This document shows, one piece after another, positions 16,147 through 24,385 of a stretch of 64,000 bases of DNA. The stretch spans positions 6,883,501 through 6,947,500 of the forward strand of contig NZ_CP029078.1 in the NCBI RefSeq assembly GCF_005222485.1. Reading direction: 5' to 3'. This DNA comes from Streptomyces griseoviridis. GTDB taxonomy: Bacteria > Actinomycetota > Actinomycetes > Streptomycetales > Streptomycetaceae. Within the stretch, counting starts at the first letter, position 1, and every line of letters starts with the position of its first letter. The translations under genes were made by a program, and so were the position numbers. The notes beneath the pieces were generated by a model. That model was not told the origin of the DNA, searched no databases, and saw only the letters and a list, made by a program, of their open reading frames with translations.

Positions 16147-18492
16147 TCAGCGATCGGCGGGCGGAGTCGAGGTCACGGGGGTGCCCGCGGGTGTCACCGG
16201 GGTGCCCGGCTCCGGTTCGGTGTCCTCGTCGCGGGCCTGGAAGGTGCCGCGCTGGAACCCGCCGAGCGAGGCGGCGGCCCGCTCCGCGGTGAACTCCTCG
16301 GTGGAAGTGCCCTGGTGGGCGGGGGCCTCCTCGCGCAGCTCGGCGGCGAGGCTGGTCTGCGGCACCCGGCGCGGCAGCCGCGGCGGTGCCCCGCCCGCGG
16401 GCGGGGCGGGCGGTACGAGCGCGCCGCGGGCGGGCGAGGGAGCGGGGGCGGGGGAGGGAGCGGGCGAGGGAGCGGGGGTGGCGGGCGCCGGTTGCGGCGC
16501 GGGCGCGGTGCCGGCGTCCGCCGTGCTGCCCCGCTCCGGTCCTGGCCCCGCCTCGGCGGGCGGTTCGGGGGCCTCCCGGACGACGATGTCGTGCGGGAGC
16601 AGCACGATCGCCGACGTCCCGCCGAACGGCGAGGGCCGCAGCGTGACGGCGATCCCGTGCCGGGTGGCGAGCTGCGCGACGACGAACATGCCGAGCCGCA
16701 GGTCGTCGGCGAGCGCCACCACGTCGAACTGCGGTGCCACCGCCAACTGGGCGTTCATGGAGGCGTAGTCCTCCTCGGACATGCCGAGCCCGCGGTCCTC
16801 GATCTCGATCGCGAGCCCCTTGGCGACGGTCGCCGCCCGCACCCCGACCGGGCTGGGGGCCGGCGAGTACGCCGTCGCGTTGTCGATCAGCTCGGCCAGC
16901 AGGTGGATCACGTCGGCCACCGCGGGCGGTGCCAGGGACACGTCCTCGTCGGTGTGCACCTCCACCCGCTGGTACTGGGCGACCTCGCCGACCGCGCCGC
17001 GCAGGATGTCCACCAGCGCGACCGGCTCCCGCCAGCTGCGCCGCGGCTGCTCACCGCTGATGATGACCAGGTTCTCCTCGTAGCGGCGCAACTGGCTGGC
17101 GGTGGAGTCGAGTTCGTACAGGCCCTTGAGGACGTCCGGGTCGGTGTGCTGGCGCTCCAGGGTGTCGAGCTTGGTGAGCTGGAGGTTGACCAGGTTCTGG
17201 CTCTGCCGGGCGATCCCGAGGATGATCTTCTGGAATCCGCGCCGGGTGTCGGCGAGTTCGACGGCGGTGTGCACGGCCGTGCGCTGCGCCTTGTTGAACG
17301 CCCGCGCCACCTGCCCGAGTTCGTCGCCGCCGTAGTCGAGGGGCGGGGTCGCGAGGTCGACGTCGACGGTCTCGCCCCGGTCGAGGCGGGCCACCACGTC
17401 GGGCAGCCGCTCCTCGGCGAGGCTCAGGGTGGCCTCCCGCAGACCGGTGAGGCGCCGGGACAGCGAGCGGGTGATCCGCCAGGACATGCCCACGCAGACC
17501 AGCAGCGCGACCAGGCCGCCCGCGCTCAGCGAGGCCGCGGTCAGCAGCAGGCCGCGCGCGTTGTCGGCGCTGCGGTCGAGGAGCCCGGATGTCTGCCGCT
17601 GGATCAGCCGCCCGTACTGGTCGGCGACCTTCTCCAGGGCGGCCCGCCACTCCTTCTGCCGGTCGGGCAGCGCGACCTTGTCGCCGCCGGCGGGCCGGGC
17701 CGCGAGCACCTGGTCCTCGATGGCGTTGAGGCTCTGCCACTCGGGGCTCTGCAGGATCTTCTCGGTCTCGGTCTTCGCGCTGCCGCGCAGCGACGGCACG
17801 ATCTGGTCCTTCACCAGCCAGCGCCGGGTGTCCACCACCTGGGTGAAGGCGGACCAGGCCTTGGAGTCGAGGTGCCCTGACGGCCACGCCAGGGTGAGCC
17901 GCGCGTCCTCCTGGGAGACCAGTTCGGCCGCGTGTTCGAGGGCGACCAGCGGGCCCGCCTGCGAGGTGAGGTCGCCGTCGTCGACCTGGGACAGCTCCTG
18001 GAAGGCGTGGATCTGGTCGTCGATGATCGAGCCGTACTGGTCGAGGGCCTGCGCGGCGGTGATGTCCGTGGGGTCGTCCACCTGGCCGCGGTAGTACTCC
18101 AGGCTGCCCACCGAGCCGAGCACCGAGTACAGCCGGTCCGAGATGCGCGCGGGCGCCTTCTGGATCGCGTCGGACTGGCGCACCAGCTTGGCGACGGCCC
18201 GGTCGGTGATCGCGCGCTGCTTGTCGAGTTCGGCCCGGTTCCCCTTGGGGTCGGTCAGCCAGATCGCGGAGAAGCTGCGTTCGCGTTGCAGCGCGAGGGT
18301 CGCCTCGGTGCCCATGGCGCCGGTCGACCGGCTCAACTCGGTCTGGCTGCGCAGCCGGAGCCCCTCGGTGAACATCTGCGTGGTGGTGACACCCCACATG
18401 GCGGCGAGGGTGACGCTGGGCACCAGGGCCAGAAGGATCAGCGAGAGACGTATGGAGCCGAGACGGCGCCGGGCACCTGTCCGTGGAGACAT
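16147..18492 (-). CDS. cvnA: Conservon protein CvnA: membrane sensor histidine-kinase-like protein (second conservon)
   Basis: 781 residues. TM1 about 15-36 after a basic N-terminus; a NIT-like extracellular domain (about 50-310, with ALQRERSFSAIWLTDPKG); TM2 about 318-340; HAMP to about 400; helical region; HATPase_c with LLAELIDNATAYSPAPSPVG and EDRGLGMSEEDY. The C-terminal 140 residues are Pro/Ala-rich and disordered, without the His-rich segment of the first CvnA. Same strand as the sugar-binding lipoprotein gene that ends 165 bp upstream; that gap has no clear terminator, so some read-through is possible. Confidence 0.93.
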   Translation of the reverse strand: MSPRTGARRRLGSIRLSLILLALVPSVTLAAMWGVTTTQMFTEGLRLRSQTELSRSTGAMGTEATLALQRERSFSAIWLTDPKGNRAELDKQRAITDRAVAKLVRQSDAIQKAPARISDRLYSVLGSVGSLEYYRGQVDDPTDITAAQALDQYGSIIDDQIHAFQELSQVDDGDLTSQAGPLVALEHAAELVSQEDARLTLAWPSGHLDSKAWSAFTQVVDTRRWLVKDQIVPSLRGSAKTETEKILQSPEWQSLNAIEDQVLAARPAGGDKVALPDRQKEWRAALEKVADQYGRLIQRQTSGLLDRSADNARGLLLTAASLSAGGLVALLVCVGMSWRITRSLSRRLTGLREATLSLAEERLPDVVARLDRGETVDVDLATPPLDYGGDELGQVARAFNKAQRTAVHTAVELADTRRGFQKIILGIARQSQNLVNLQLTKLDTLERQHTDPDVLKGLYELDSTASQLRRYEENLVIISGEQPRRSWREPVALVDILRGAVGEVAQYQRVEVHTDEDVSLAPPAVADVIHLLAELIDNATAYSPAPSPVGVRAATVAKGLAIEIEDRGLGMSEEDYASMNAQLAVAPQFDVVALADDLRLGMFVVAQLATRHGIAVTLRPSPFGGTSAIVLLPHDIVVREAPEPPAEAGPGPERGSTADAGTAPAPQPAPATPAPSPAPSPAPAPSPARGALVPPAPPAGGAPPRLPRRVPQTSLAAELREEAPAHQGTSTEEFTAERAAASLGGFQRGTFQARDEDTEPEPGTPVTPAGTPVTSTPPADR

Positions 18493-18657
18493 CGTGGTCC
18501 TAGGCGATCTGCGAGGCGGGGAAGGGAGGGTGGGCTGTCGGGGACGGGCGGGGAGTGCGGGCGGTGGAGGTGCGGGGGACGCTCAGGATGCTATCCGTAC
18601 GGGTGTGCCGGAAGGGCGCACGCGCGCGAACCGTCCCCGGCACGGCGGGCCCGCCGG

Positions 18658-19668
18658 TCAGCGGGTGCCGCCGGCCGCGTAACCGGCGACGGCCGCCGCG
18701 TTGGACTTCGTCACGAACGCCGGGCCGGTGAGCACCGGGGGGACACCGCCGCCGCTGACATTGCCGTTGGTCCGGTAGAGCCAGAGCGCGTCGACCGCCA
18801 GATAGCCCTGGAGATAGGGCTGTTGGTCCACGGCGAACTGCACGTCGCCGCCGCGCACGGCCTTGACCAGGTCGTCGTTGAGGTCGAAGGTCGCGACATG
18901 GGCCCTGCTGCCCGCCGCCTTCACGGACTTGACCGCGGTCAGCGCGAACTGGGCCCCGTTGGCGACGACTTCGTCGATGGTGGGGTCCTGGCGCAGCTTG
19001 GCGGTGACGGCGGCGGCCACCGACTTCTGGTCGGTTCCCTCGACATAGAGCATCTCGGTCTGCCCGGCGAACGTCTTCTTGACGCCCGCGCAGCGGGCCT
19101 CCAGGGCGACGTTGCCGCGCTCGTGGATCACACAGAGCGCGTGCTTGGCCTGGAGGGAGTCGAGTTTGTCGCCGACGGCGCGCCCGGCGACGCTCTCGTC
19201 CTGGCCGAAGTACTCGAGGAGCCCGGAGGGACGCCAGGCGTCGATACCGGAGTTGAGGCCGACCACCGGGATGTCGGCGGCCTTCGCCTGCGCGACCGGG
19301 ATCTTCATCGCCTGCGGTTTGGCGAGGGTGAGCGCGATGCCGTCGACCTTGTCGCGGACGGCGTCCCGCACCAGTTCGGCCTGCCCGGTCGGGTCGGGGT
19401 CGCTGGTGTACGTCAGGTCGATGCCGTCCTTGGCGGCCGCGTCCTGCGCGCCCCTCTTCACCCGGTCCCAGAAGGCGTCGCCCTTGCCGCCGTGGGTGAC
19501 CATGGCGATCCGGAGCTTGCCGGTGCCCGCGCGGCCCGCGGCGTCCTCGCCCGCGTCCGGGCCGTCACCGCCCGAGGAGCAGCCCGCCGCGAAGAGGCAG
19601 GCGACCACGGCCAGCGCCACGGCGGGCACGGGTCTGCGGGGTCGGGCGGAGGGGGGTGGAGTCTTCAT
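18658..19668 (-). CDS. Sugar-type ABC substrate-binding lipoprotein (periplasmic-binding protein type 1)
   Basis: 336 residues from the ATG at 19666-19668. Lipoprotein signal LFAAGC, then KLRIAMVTHGGKGDAFWDRVKRGAQDAAAKDGIDLTY, DKVDGIALTLAKPQAM, VVGLNSG and FGQDESVAGRAVG, the ribose/rhamnose-binding type fold. No permease or ATPase gene is adjacent, so it is an orphan; it may serve a distant transporter or feed a sensor. It lies directly upstream of the second conservon on the same strand. The longer open frame to 20562 is a shadow of the methyltransferase gene. Confidence 0.88.
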   Translation of the reverse strand: MKTPPPSARPRRPVPAVALAVVACLFAAGCSSGGDGPDAGEDAAGRAGTGKLRIAMVTHGGKGDAFWDRVKRGAQDAAAKDGIDLTYTSDPDPTGQAELVRDAVRDKVDGIALTLAKPQAMKIPVAQAKAADIPVVGLNSGIDAWRPSGLLEYFGQDESVAGRAVGDKLDSLQAKHALCVIHERGNVALEARCAGVKKTFAGQTEMLYVEGTDQKSVAAAVTAKLRQDPTIDEVVANGAQFALTAVKSVKAAGSRAHVATFDLNDDLVKAVRGGDVQFAVDQQPYLQGYLAVDALWLYRTNGNVSGGGVPPVLTGPAFVTKSNAAAVAGYAAGGTR

Positions 19669-19871
19669 GAGGGTGCGGCACCTCGCTGTGCGGCCGAACA
19701 GGAGAACGGCGAGAAGGCGCCCCCCGAGTGGCCGACCGACGGTACGCCGAACGGGTGACTCTCGCTGGGCCGGAGCCAATCGCGTGTGACCACCGGTCGT
19801 CAAGTGACCGGCCACATGCCGTGAGTTGTTGCTCCCGCATCGTAATGATCTCCCGCAGCCGCTGAAGGCCC

Positions 19872-20678
19872 CTACGGCTTGCGCGCCACCGCCCCGTACA
19901 TGGCGATGTCCTCGTCCCTGACGGCCGTCCCCGAGCCGGGCTCCGGATGCCACCTGTGGACCTGGACGATGCCCGGCGGTAGCAGGTCGAGGCCCGTGAA
20001 GAACTCCGCGGTCTCGGCCCGCGTGCGCAACCGCATCGGCATCCCGCGGTCCGCGTACGCGGCGGCCACCCGCCCCACCTCGACGGGCGCGAAGTCGGCC
20101 GTGCCCACGGACATGGCCAGGTAGCTGCCGGAGGGCAGCGGTTCGAGGAGCCGGCGTACGGCGCCGACCGCGTCGTCCTCGTCGAGCAGGAAGTGCACGA
20201 TCGCGACGACGGTGAGGGCGACCGGAGCGCCGAGGTCGAGGGTCTCCAGGAGCGCGGGGGAGCCGAGCACGGCCGCGGGGTCGCGCAGATCCGCCTCGAC
20301 GTAGGCGGTCAGGCCCGCGGGGGAGCCGTTCAGGAGCCCCTGGGAGAGGGAGCGGACCAGCGGGTCGTTGTCGACGTACACGACCCGGGACTCCGGGGCC
20401 TCGGCCTGGGCGATCTCGTGACTGTTCGGCGAGGTCGGCAGCCCGCTGCCGATGTCGAGGAACTGGCGGACCCCCGCCTGGCGGGCCAGCCGGCGCACCG
20501 CCCGGTTCAGCCAGTCGCGGTTGGCCCGCATGTGGACGGGGAGCGCGGGCCACTCCCGGCACATCGCGTCGCCCGCCTCCCGGTCCGGCGGGTAGTGGTC
20601 GGTGCCGCCCAGGAGGTAGTCGTAGATCCGCGCCGCGTGCGCGGTGCCGGTGTCGACACGGCCGCTGTCGCCGGGCAC
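19872..20678 (-). CDS. SAM-dependent methyltransferase (DUF574 / PF04672 family)
   Basis: 268 residues from a GTG with GGGGAGGGGC just upstream. N-terminal AARIYDYLLGGTDHYPPDREAGDAM is the family signature; FLDIGSGLPTSPNSHEIAQ is the SAM-binding loop; VVYVDNDPLV ends strand 2. This family is greatly expanded in Streptomyces and its substrates are mostly unknown. An inverted repeat sits just before the start (20693-20714). Same strand as terB upstream, but a terminator separates them. Confidence 0.9.
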   Translation of the reverse strand: MPGDSGRVDTGTAHAARIYDYLLGGTDHYPPDREAGDAMCREWPALPVHMRANRDWLNRAVRRLARQAGVRQFLDIGSGLPTSPNSHEIAQAEAPESRVVYVDNDPLVRSLSQGLLNGSPAGLTAYVEADLRDPAAVLGSPALLETLDLGAPVALTVVAIVHFLLDEDDAVGAVRRLLEPLPSGSYLAMSVGTADFAPVEVGRVAAAYADRGMPMRLRTRAETAEFFTGLDLLPPGIVQVHRWHPEPGSGTAVRDEDIAMYGAVARKP

Positions 20679-20692
20679 GCCCGCCCCTCCCC

Positions 20693-20714
20693 TTCGGCTG
20701 TTCGGTCAGCCGAA
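20693..20714. promoter_or_regulatory. Inverted repeat before the methyltransferase gene
   Basis: TTCGGCTG and CAGCCGAA form perfect 8-bp arms with a 6-nt centre (TTCGGT). The repeat starts 14 bp before the GTG start, just outside the ribosome site. An operator or an RNA hairpin are both possible. Confidence 0.4.
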
Positions 20715-20756
20715 ACAGTAGCCAACTCGCGCGCGCGGCAAACCACTTGGGACGGA

Positions 20757-20785
20757 GTCCGGCCCCCGGGGGGCGAGGGCCGGAC
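20757..20785. terminator. Hairpin terminator after terB
   Basis: GTCCGGCCC (20757-20765) and GGGCCGGAC (20777-20785) pair perfectly around an 11-nt loop, beginning 11 bp past the terB stop on the minus strand. Confidence 0.7.
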
Positions 20786-20796
20786 GATCGTGGGAC

Positions 20797-21252
20797 CTAG
20801 AGGTCGAACTCGTGGGGGGCGAGGTCGAGCGTGAAGCACGCCTCGCGGACCACGGCGCGCTCGGTCGGGTCGAAGTCGCCGTCGGCGCCGCCGATGACGA
20901 TGCCGATCTGGATGACCGCGCGGGCCTCGGCGGGCTTCTTCTTGGCCTTGGCGATCTCCTGGAGGACGCTGACCTTCCCGAAGTCGAAGTCGGCGGTCAG
21001 CTTGTCGAGGTTCTGCTCGAAGCGGCGGCGCAGGTCGTCGGCCGGGAAGTTCTGGAGGACCTCGTTGCCCGCGATGAGCTGGGCGACGCGGCGGCGCTCA
21101 CTGGGGTCGATGGTGCCGTCGGCGGCGGCCACCAGGGCGCACATGGCCATGCTCGCGTCGCGGAAGGCGCCGCTCTTGAGGTCGTTCTTCTTCGCGACGA
21201 GCTGGGTCTGCATCGTCGAGGCGGATTCCTTGATGCGGTCCCACAGGGCCAT
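20797..21252 (-). CDS. TerB-family tellurite-resistance-type protein
   Basis: 151 residues; ATG with AGGAGAAC upstream. MALWDRIKESASTMQTQLVAKKNDLKSGAFRDASMAMCALVAAADGTIDPSERRRV and a second acidic GGADGDFDPTERAVVREACFTL match TerB, an all-helical family with a metal-binding acidic site. Stands alone, without TerD or TerC partners. Divergent from the ArsR/ATPase operon across a region with a perfect operator-like palindrome. Confidence 0.9.
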   Translation of the reverse strand: MALWDRIKESASTMQTQLVAKKNDLKSGAFRDASMAMCALVAAADGTIDPSERRRVAQLIAGNEVLQNFPADDLRRRFEQNLDKLTADFDFGKVSVLQEIAKAKKKPAEARAVIQIGIVIGGADGDFDPTERAVVREACFTLDLAPHEFDL

Positions 21253-21322
21253 GCGGTTCTCCTGGTGTTCGGATCGGCGGCCGGTGCGCCTCGCGCCCGG
21301 CCGTCTGAGGACGCCGTCTGAA

Positions 21323-21342
21323 TTTCTACAGCACTGTAGAAA
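21323..21342. promoter_or_regulatory. Perfect 9-bp palindrome between terB and the ArsR operon
   Basis: TTTCTACAG-CA-CTGTAGAAA is a perfect inverted repeat and the only AT-rich stretch in this divergent promoter region. It lies 71 bp from the terB start and 133 bp from the arsR-like start. The adjacent ArsR-family repressor is the natural candidate ligand. Confidence 0.55.
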
Positions 21343-21474
21343 CTACCGGAGGTGCCCGAAGGTTCCGGCCCCGCCGATCTTCTTCCGGCCACCTAGACTG
21401 GTCCGGTCCCCCGGCCCCGACCCGGGCCCGACGACCCGCAGTGACGACGACAAGAGCGAGGAAGGCGAACGACG

Positions 21475-21822
21475 GTGGCGACAGCCGGCAGTGGCTTCGA
21501 GGACCCCTCCGCCGACGTGCTCGACCAGGCCGCCGCGGCCTTCGGGATGCTCGCCTCACCGGCCCGCCTGCACATCGTCTGGGCCCTCGCCCAGGGCGAG
21601 AGCGACGTCACCGGCCTCGCCGACCGGGTCGGCGGCGCGCTGCCCGCCGTCAGCCAGCACCTCACCAAGCTGAAACTCGCGGGCCTGGTCCGCGCCCGCC
21701 GCGAGGGCCGCCGCCAGGTCTACTTCGTGGACGACCCCGACATCGTCGACGTGGTGCGGCTGATGGTCGGCCGCCTCACCGACCGAGCCGAACTCCCGGC
21801 CCCCCGCATCCGTGGCCTCTGA
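21475..21822 (+). CDS. ArsR-family winged-helix repressor
   Basis: 115 residues from a GTG. The HTH region FGMLASPARLHIVWALAQGESDVTGLADRVGGALPAVSQHLTKLKLAGLVRARREGRRQVYFV is textbook ArsR/SmtB. It contains no cysteine, and the last helix lacks the His/Asp pattern of classical alpha5 metal sites, so the inducer is not a typical thiol-bound metal. Overlaps the downstream P-type ATPase gene by 11 bp, so it most likely controls it. Confidence 0.92.
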   Translation: MATAGSGFEDPSADVLDQAAAAFGMLASPARLHIVWALAQGESDVTGLADRVGGALPAVSQHLTKLKLAGLVRARREGRRQVYFVDDPDIVDVVRLMVGRLTDRAELPAPRIRGL

Positions 21823-24385
21823 CACCGCGCCCCCGGCCCCCTCCGACCCGGCCTTCTCAGGCCCCGCCCCCGCCGACGGCACCGCCCTCCAGGTGCTGCG
21901 CCGCCTGGACAGCGGGCCGCGCGGACTGACCGAGACCGAGGCCGCCGCCCGCCTCACCGCGACCGGCGAGAACACCGTCCCGGGCGCCCGCACCCCGTCC
22001 TGGCCGCGCCGCTGCCTGCGCGGCGTGCGCGACCCCTTCACCGCCGTCCTCCTCTGCCTCGCCCTGGTCTCCGCCGCCGTCGCCTCCTGGGGCACCGCGA
22101 GTGTGATCCTCTCCCTGGTCGCCGTCAGCTGTGTGCTGCGCGCCACCGGCGAACACCGCGCCGACCGCTCCATCGCCGCCCTGCGCGGCCTGGTCAGCGG
22201 CACCGCCACCGTGCTGCGCCGGTCCGAGGGCGGCACCGAGCGGGCCCGCGAGGTGCCCGTCGCCGAACTCGTCCCCGGCGACGTGATCCGGCTCGGACCG
22301 GGCGACCTCGTCCCCGCCGACGTACGGCTGCTGCGCTCGCGCGGGCTCACCGTGCACCAGGCCGCCCTCACCGGCGAGTCCGCGCCGGTGCCCAAGGCCG
22401 CGGCCGACGTGCCCGACGGGTCCCGCGGGTCCGAGGCGGGCGCCTTCGGGCAGGCCCACCTCTGCTTCCAGGGCAGCGGCGTCGCCACCGGCAGCGCCAC
22501 CGCCGTCGTCGTCGCGACCGGCGCGAGAACCCGGTTCGCCGCCGCCCACCGGTTCGGCGCACCGCGCGGCGGCAGCGCCTTCGACCGCTCCGTGCACGGC
22601 ATCTCCTGGGTCCTGATCCGCTTCATGCTGCTCACCCCGCCACTGGTCCTCATGGCCAACGCGGCCCTCCGCGGCCGGGGCCTCGAAACCCTGCCGTTCG
22701 CGGTCGCCGTCGCCGTCGGACTCACCCCCGAGATGCTCCCGGTGATCGTCACCACCTGCCTCGCGCGCGGCGCCACCCTGCTCGCCGGGCGCCACGACGT
22801 GATCGTCAAACGGCTGCCCGCCCTGCACGACCTGGGCGCGGTCGACGTGCTCTGCGTCGACAAGACCGGCACCCTCACCCAGGACCGCCCGGTCGTCGCC
22901 CGCGCCCTCGACACGGCGGGCCACGACGACCCCGACGTGCTGCGCTGGGCCGCCGTCCACACCTGGTGGACCCTCCAGCTCGCCGAACTGCCCGCCCCCG
23001 ACGCCCTCGACGAAGCCCTCCTGGACGCGGCGGACGCGGCCGGCGCGGAGTACGAGGATCACGACGGGCTCACCGCCGACCCGTGCGGACCCGACCGCAG
23101 GCTCGCCGCCGTCGTGCTGCGCGGACCCGGACTCGGCGTCCACACCGTGCTCGTCAAGGGCGCCGTCGAGGACGTCCTGGAGCGCTGCGACGCGAGCCCG
23201 GCGGAACGGCGGCGGCTGCTGGCGCTCGCCGCCCGCGAGGCCGCGGCCGGGTCACGGGTGCTCGCCCTCGCGACCGCCGAACGCCCCGCCCGCGACCGGC
23301 CGCGCGGCGACGAACGCGGCCTCGCCCTGCGCGGCCTGGTCACCTTCCACGACGCGCCCGCCCCGAGCGCGGCCGAGGCGCTGCGCACCCTCACCGGCCT
23401 CGGCGTCACCGTGCACGTCCTGACCGGCGACCACCCGGCGACCGCCGCCCGCGCCTGCCGCGACCTCGGCCTCGAACCCGCCGCGGTACGCCTCGCCTCC
23501 GACGGCGACGTCCCGGGCGACGGGCCCACCGTCGTCGCCCGCTGCACCCCCGAGGACAAGGCGCGGATCGTCGCGGGACTGCGGAGCGCGGGCCACACCG
23601 TCGGCTTCCTCGGGGACGGCGTCAACGACGTGGCCGCGCTGCGCGCCGCCGACGTCGGGATCGTGCCGAGGGACGCGGTCGGCGTGGCCCGCGAGGCCGG
23701 CGACGTCGTGCTCGGCGACAAGGACCTCACCGCGATCGGGCACGCGGTCGTCGCCGGACGCCACAGCAGCGGCAACATCGCCTCCTACCTGCGGGTCACC
23801 CTCTCCTCCAACCTCGGCAACGTCCTCGCGATGCTCGCCGCGGGACTGCTGCTGCCGTTCCTGCCGATGCTCCCGGCGCAGGTCCTGGTCCAGAACCTCT
23901 GCTTCGACGGCGCCCAGCTCGCCTTCGCCCTCGACCGGCCCGCGCCGTCCGTGCTGCGCCGCCCGACCGGGCTGCGGCCCCGCGCGTTCCTGCGGTTCAT
24001 CACCGTCTTCGGCGTGCTCAACGCCGTCGCCGACCTCGCCACCTTCGCGGTCCTCGCCATCGCCCTGCACGGACCCGACGCGCTCGACGACGAGTCCGTC
24101 TTCCACTCGGCCTGGTTCACCGAGAACCTGCTCACCCAGGCCCTGGTGATGGTCCTGCTGCGCACCGGGCGCGGCATCGCGGAGAAGCGCGGTCCGGGAC
24201 CGGTCGGCCGGGCCGCCGCCGTGCTGGCCCTGATCGGCCTGCTGCTGCCGCCGACCCCGCTCGGCACCGCGCTGCACATGACGCGGCTGCCGGTCCCCTT
24301 CCATCTGCTGCTCGGCGCCGTCCTCGGCCTGTACGCCCTCGCGCTTGTCGCCGCCCGCGCCCGCTACGAGCGCCGTCACCCGTAA
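21812..24385 (+). CDS. P-type cation-transporting ATPase, MgtA-like (P3B type)
   Basis: 857 residues from a GTG inside the end of the arsR-like gene. Actuator loop LTGES (187-191), phosphorylation site CVDKTGTLTQ with Asp350, LTGDHPAT and GDGVNDVAALRAADVG hinge are intact. The M4 motif GLTPEMLPVIV (about 303-313) is the MgtA/MgtB signature, and the long C-terminal membrane part (LVQNLCFDGAQLAFALDRP, then FHSAWFTENLLTQALVM) also fits Mg-type importers. No N-terminal metal-binding domain. ArsR control is unusual for this type, so the ion may not be Mg. The 3' end overlaps the convergent LCP gene by 10 bp. Confidence 0.88.
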   Translation: MASDTAPPAPSDPAFSGPAPADGTALQVLRRLDSGPRGLTETEAAARLTATGENTVPGARTPSWPRRCLRGVRDPFTAVLLCLALVSAAVASWGTASVILSLVAVSCVLRATGEHRADRSIAALRGLVSGTATVLRRSEGGTERAREVPVAELVPGDVIRLGPGDLVPADVRLLRSRGLTVHQAALTGESAPVPKAAADVPDGSRGSEAGAFGQAHLCFQGSGVATGSATAVVVATGARTRFAAAHRFGAPRGGSAFDRSVHGISWVLIRFMLLTPPLVLMANAALRGRGLETLPFAVAVAVGLTPEMLPVIVTTCLARGATLLAGRHDVIVKRLPALHDLGAVDVLCVDKTGTLTQDRPVVARALDTAGHDDPDVLRWAAVHTWWTLQLAELPAPDALDEALLDAADAAGAEYEDHDGLTADPCGPDRRLAAVVLRGPGLGVHTVLVKGAVEDVLERCDASPAERRRLLALAAREAAAGSRVLALATAERPARDRPRGDERGLALRGLVTFHDAPAPSAAEALRTLTGLGVTVHVLTGDHPATAARACRDLGLEPAAVRLASDGDVPGDGPTVVARCTPEDKARIVAGLRSAGHTVGFLGDGVNDVAALRAADVGIVPRDAVGVAREAGDVVLGDKDLTAIGHAVVAGRHSSGNIASYLRVTLSSNLGNVLAMLAAGLLLPFLPMLPAQVLVQNLCFDGAQLAFALDRPAPSVLRRPTGLRPRAFLRFITVFGVLNAVADLATFAVLAIALHGPDALDDESVFHSAWFTENLLTQALVMVLLRTGRGIAEKRGPGPVGRAAAVLALIGLLLPPTPLGTALHMTRLPVPFHLLLGAVLGLYALALVAARARYERRHP

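Noticed and set aside
5885-18492. Mobile island carrying the conservons
   Set aside because: No integrase, terminal repeats, tRNA target or base-composition change was found; both conservons look native.
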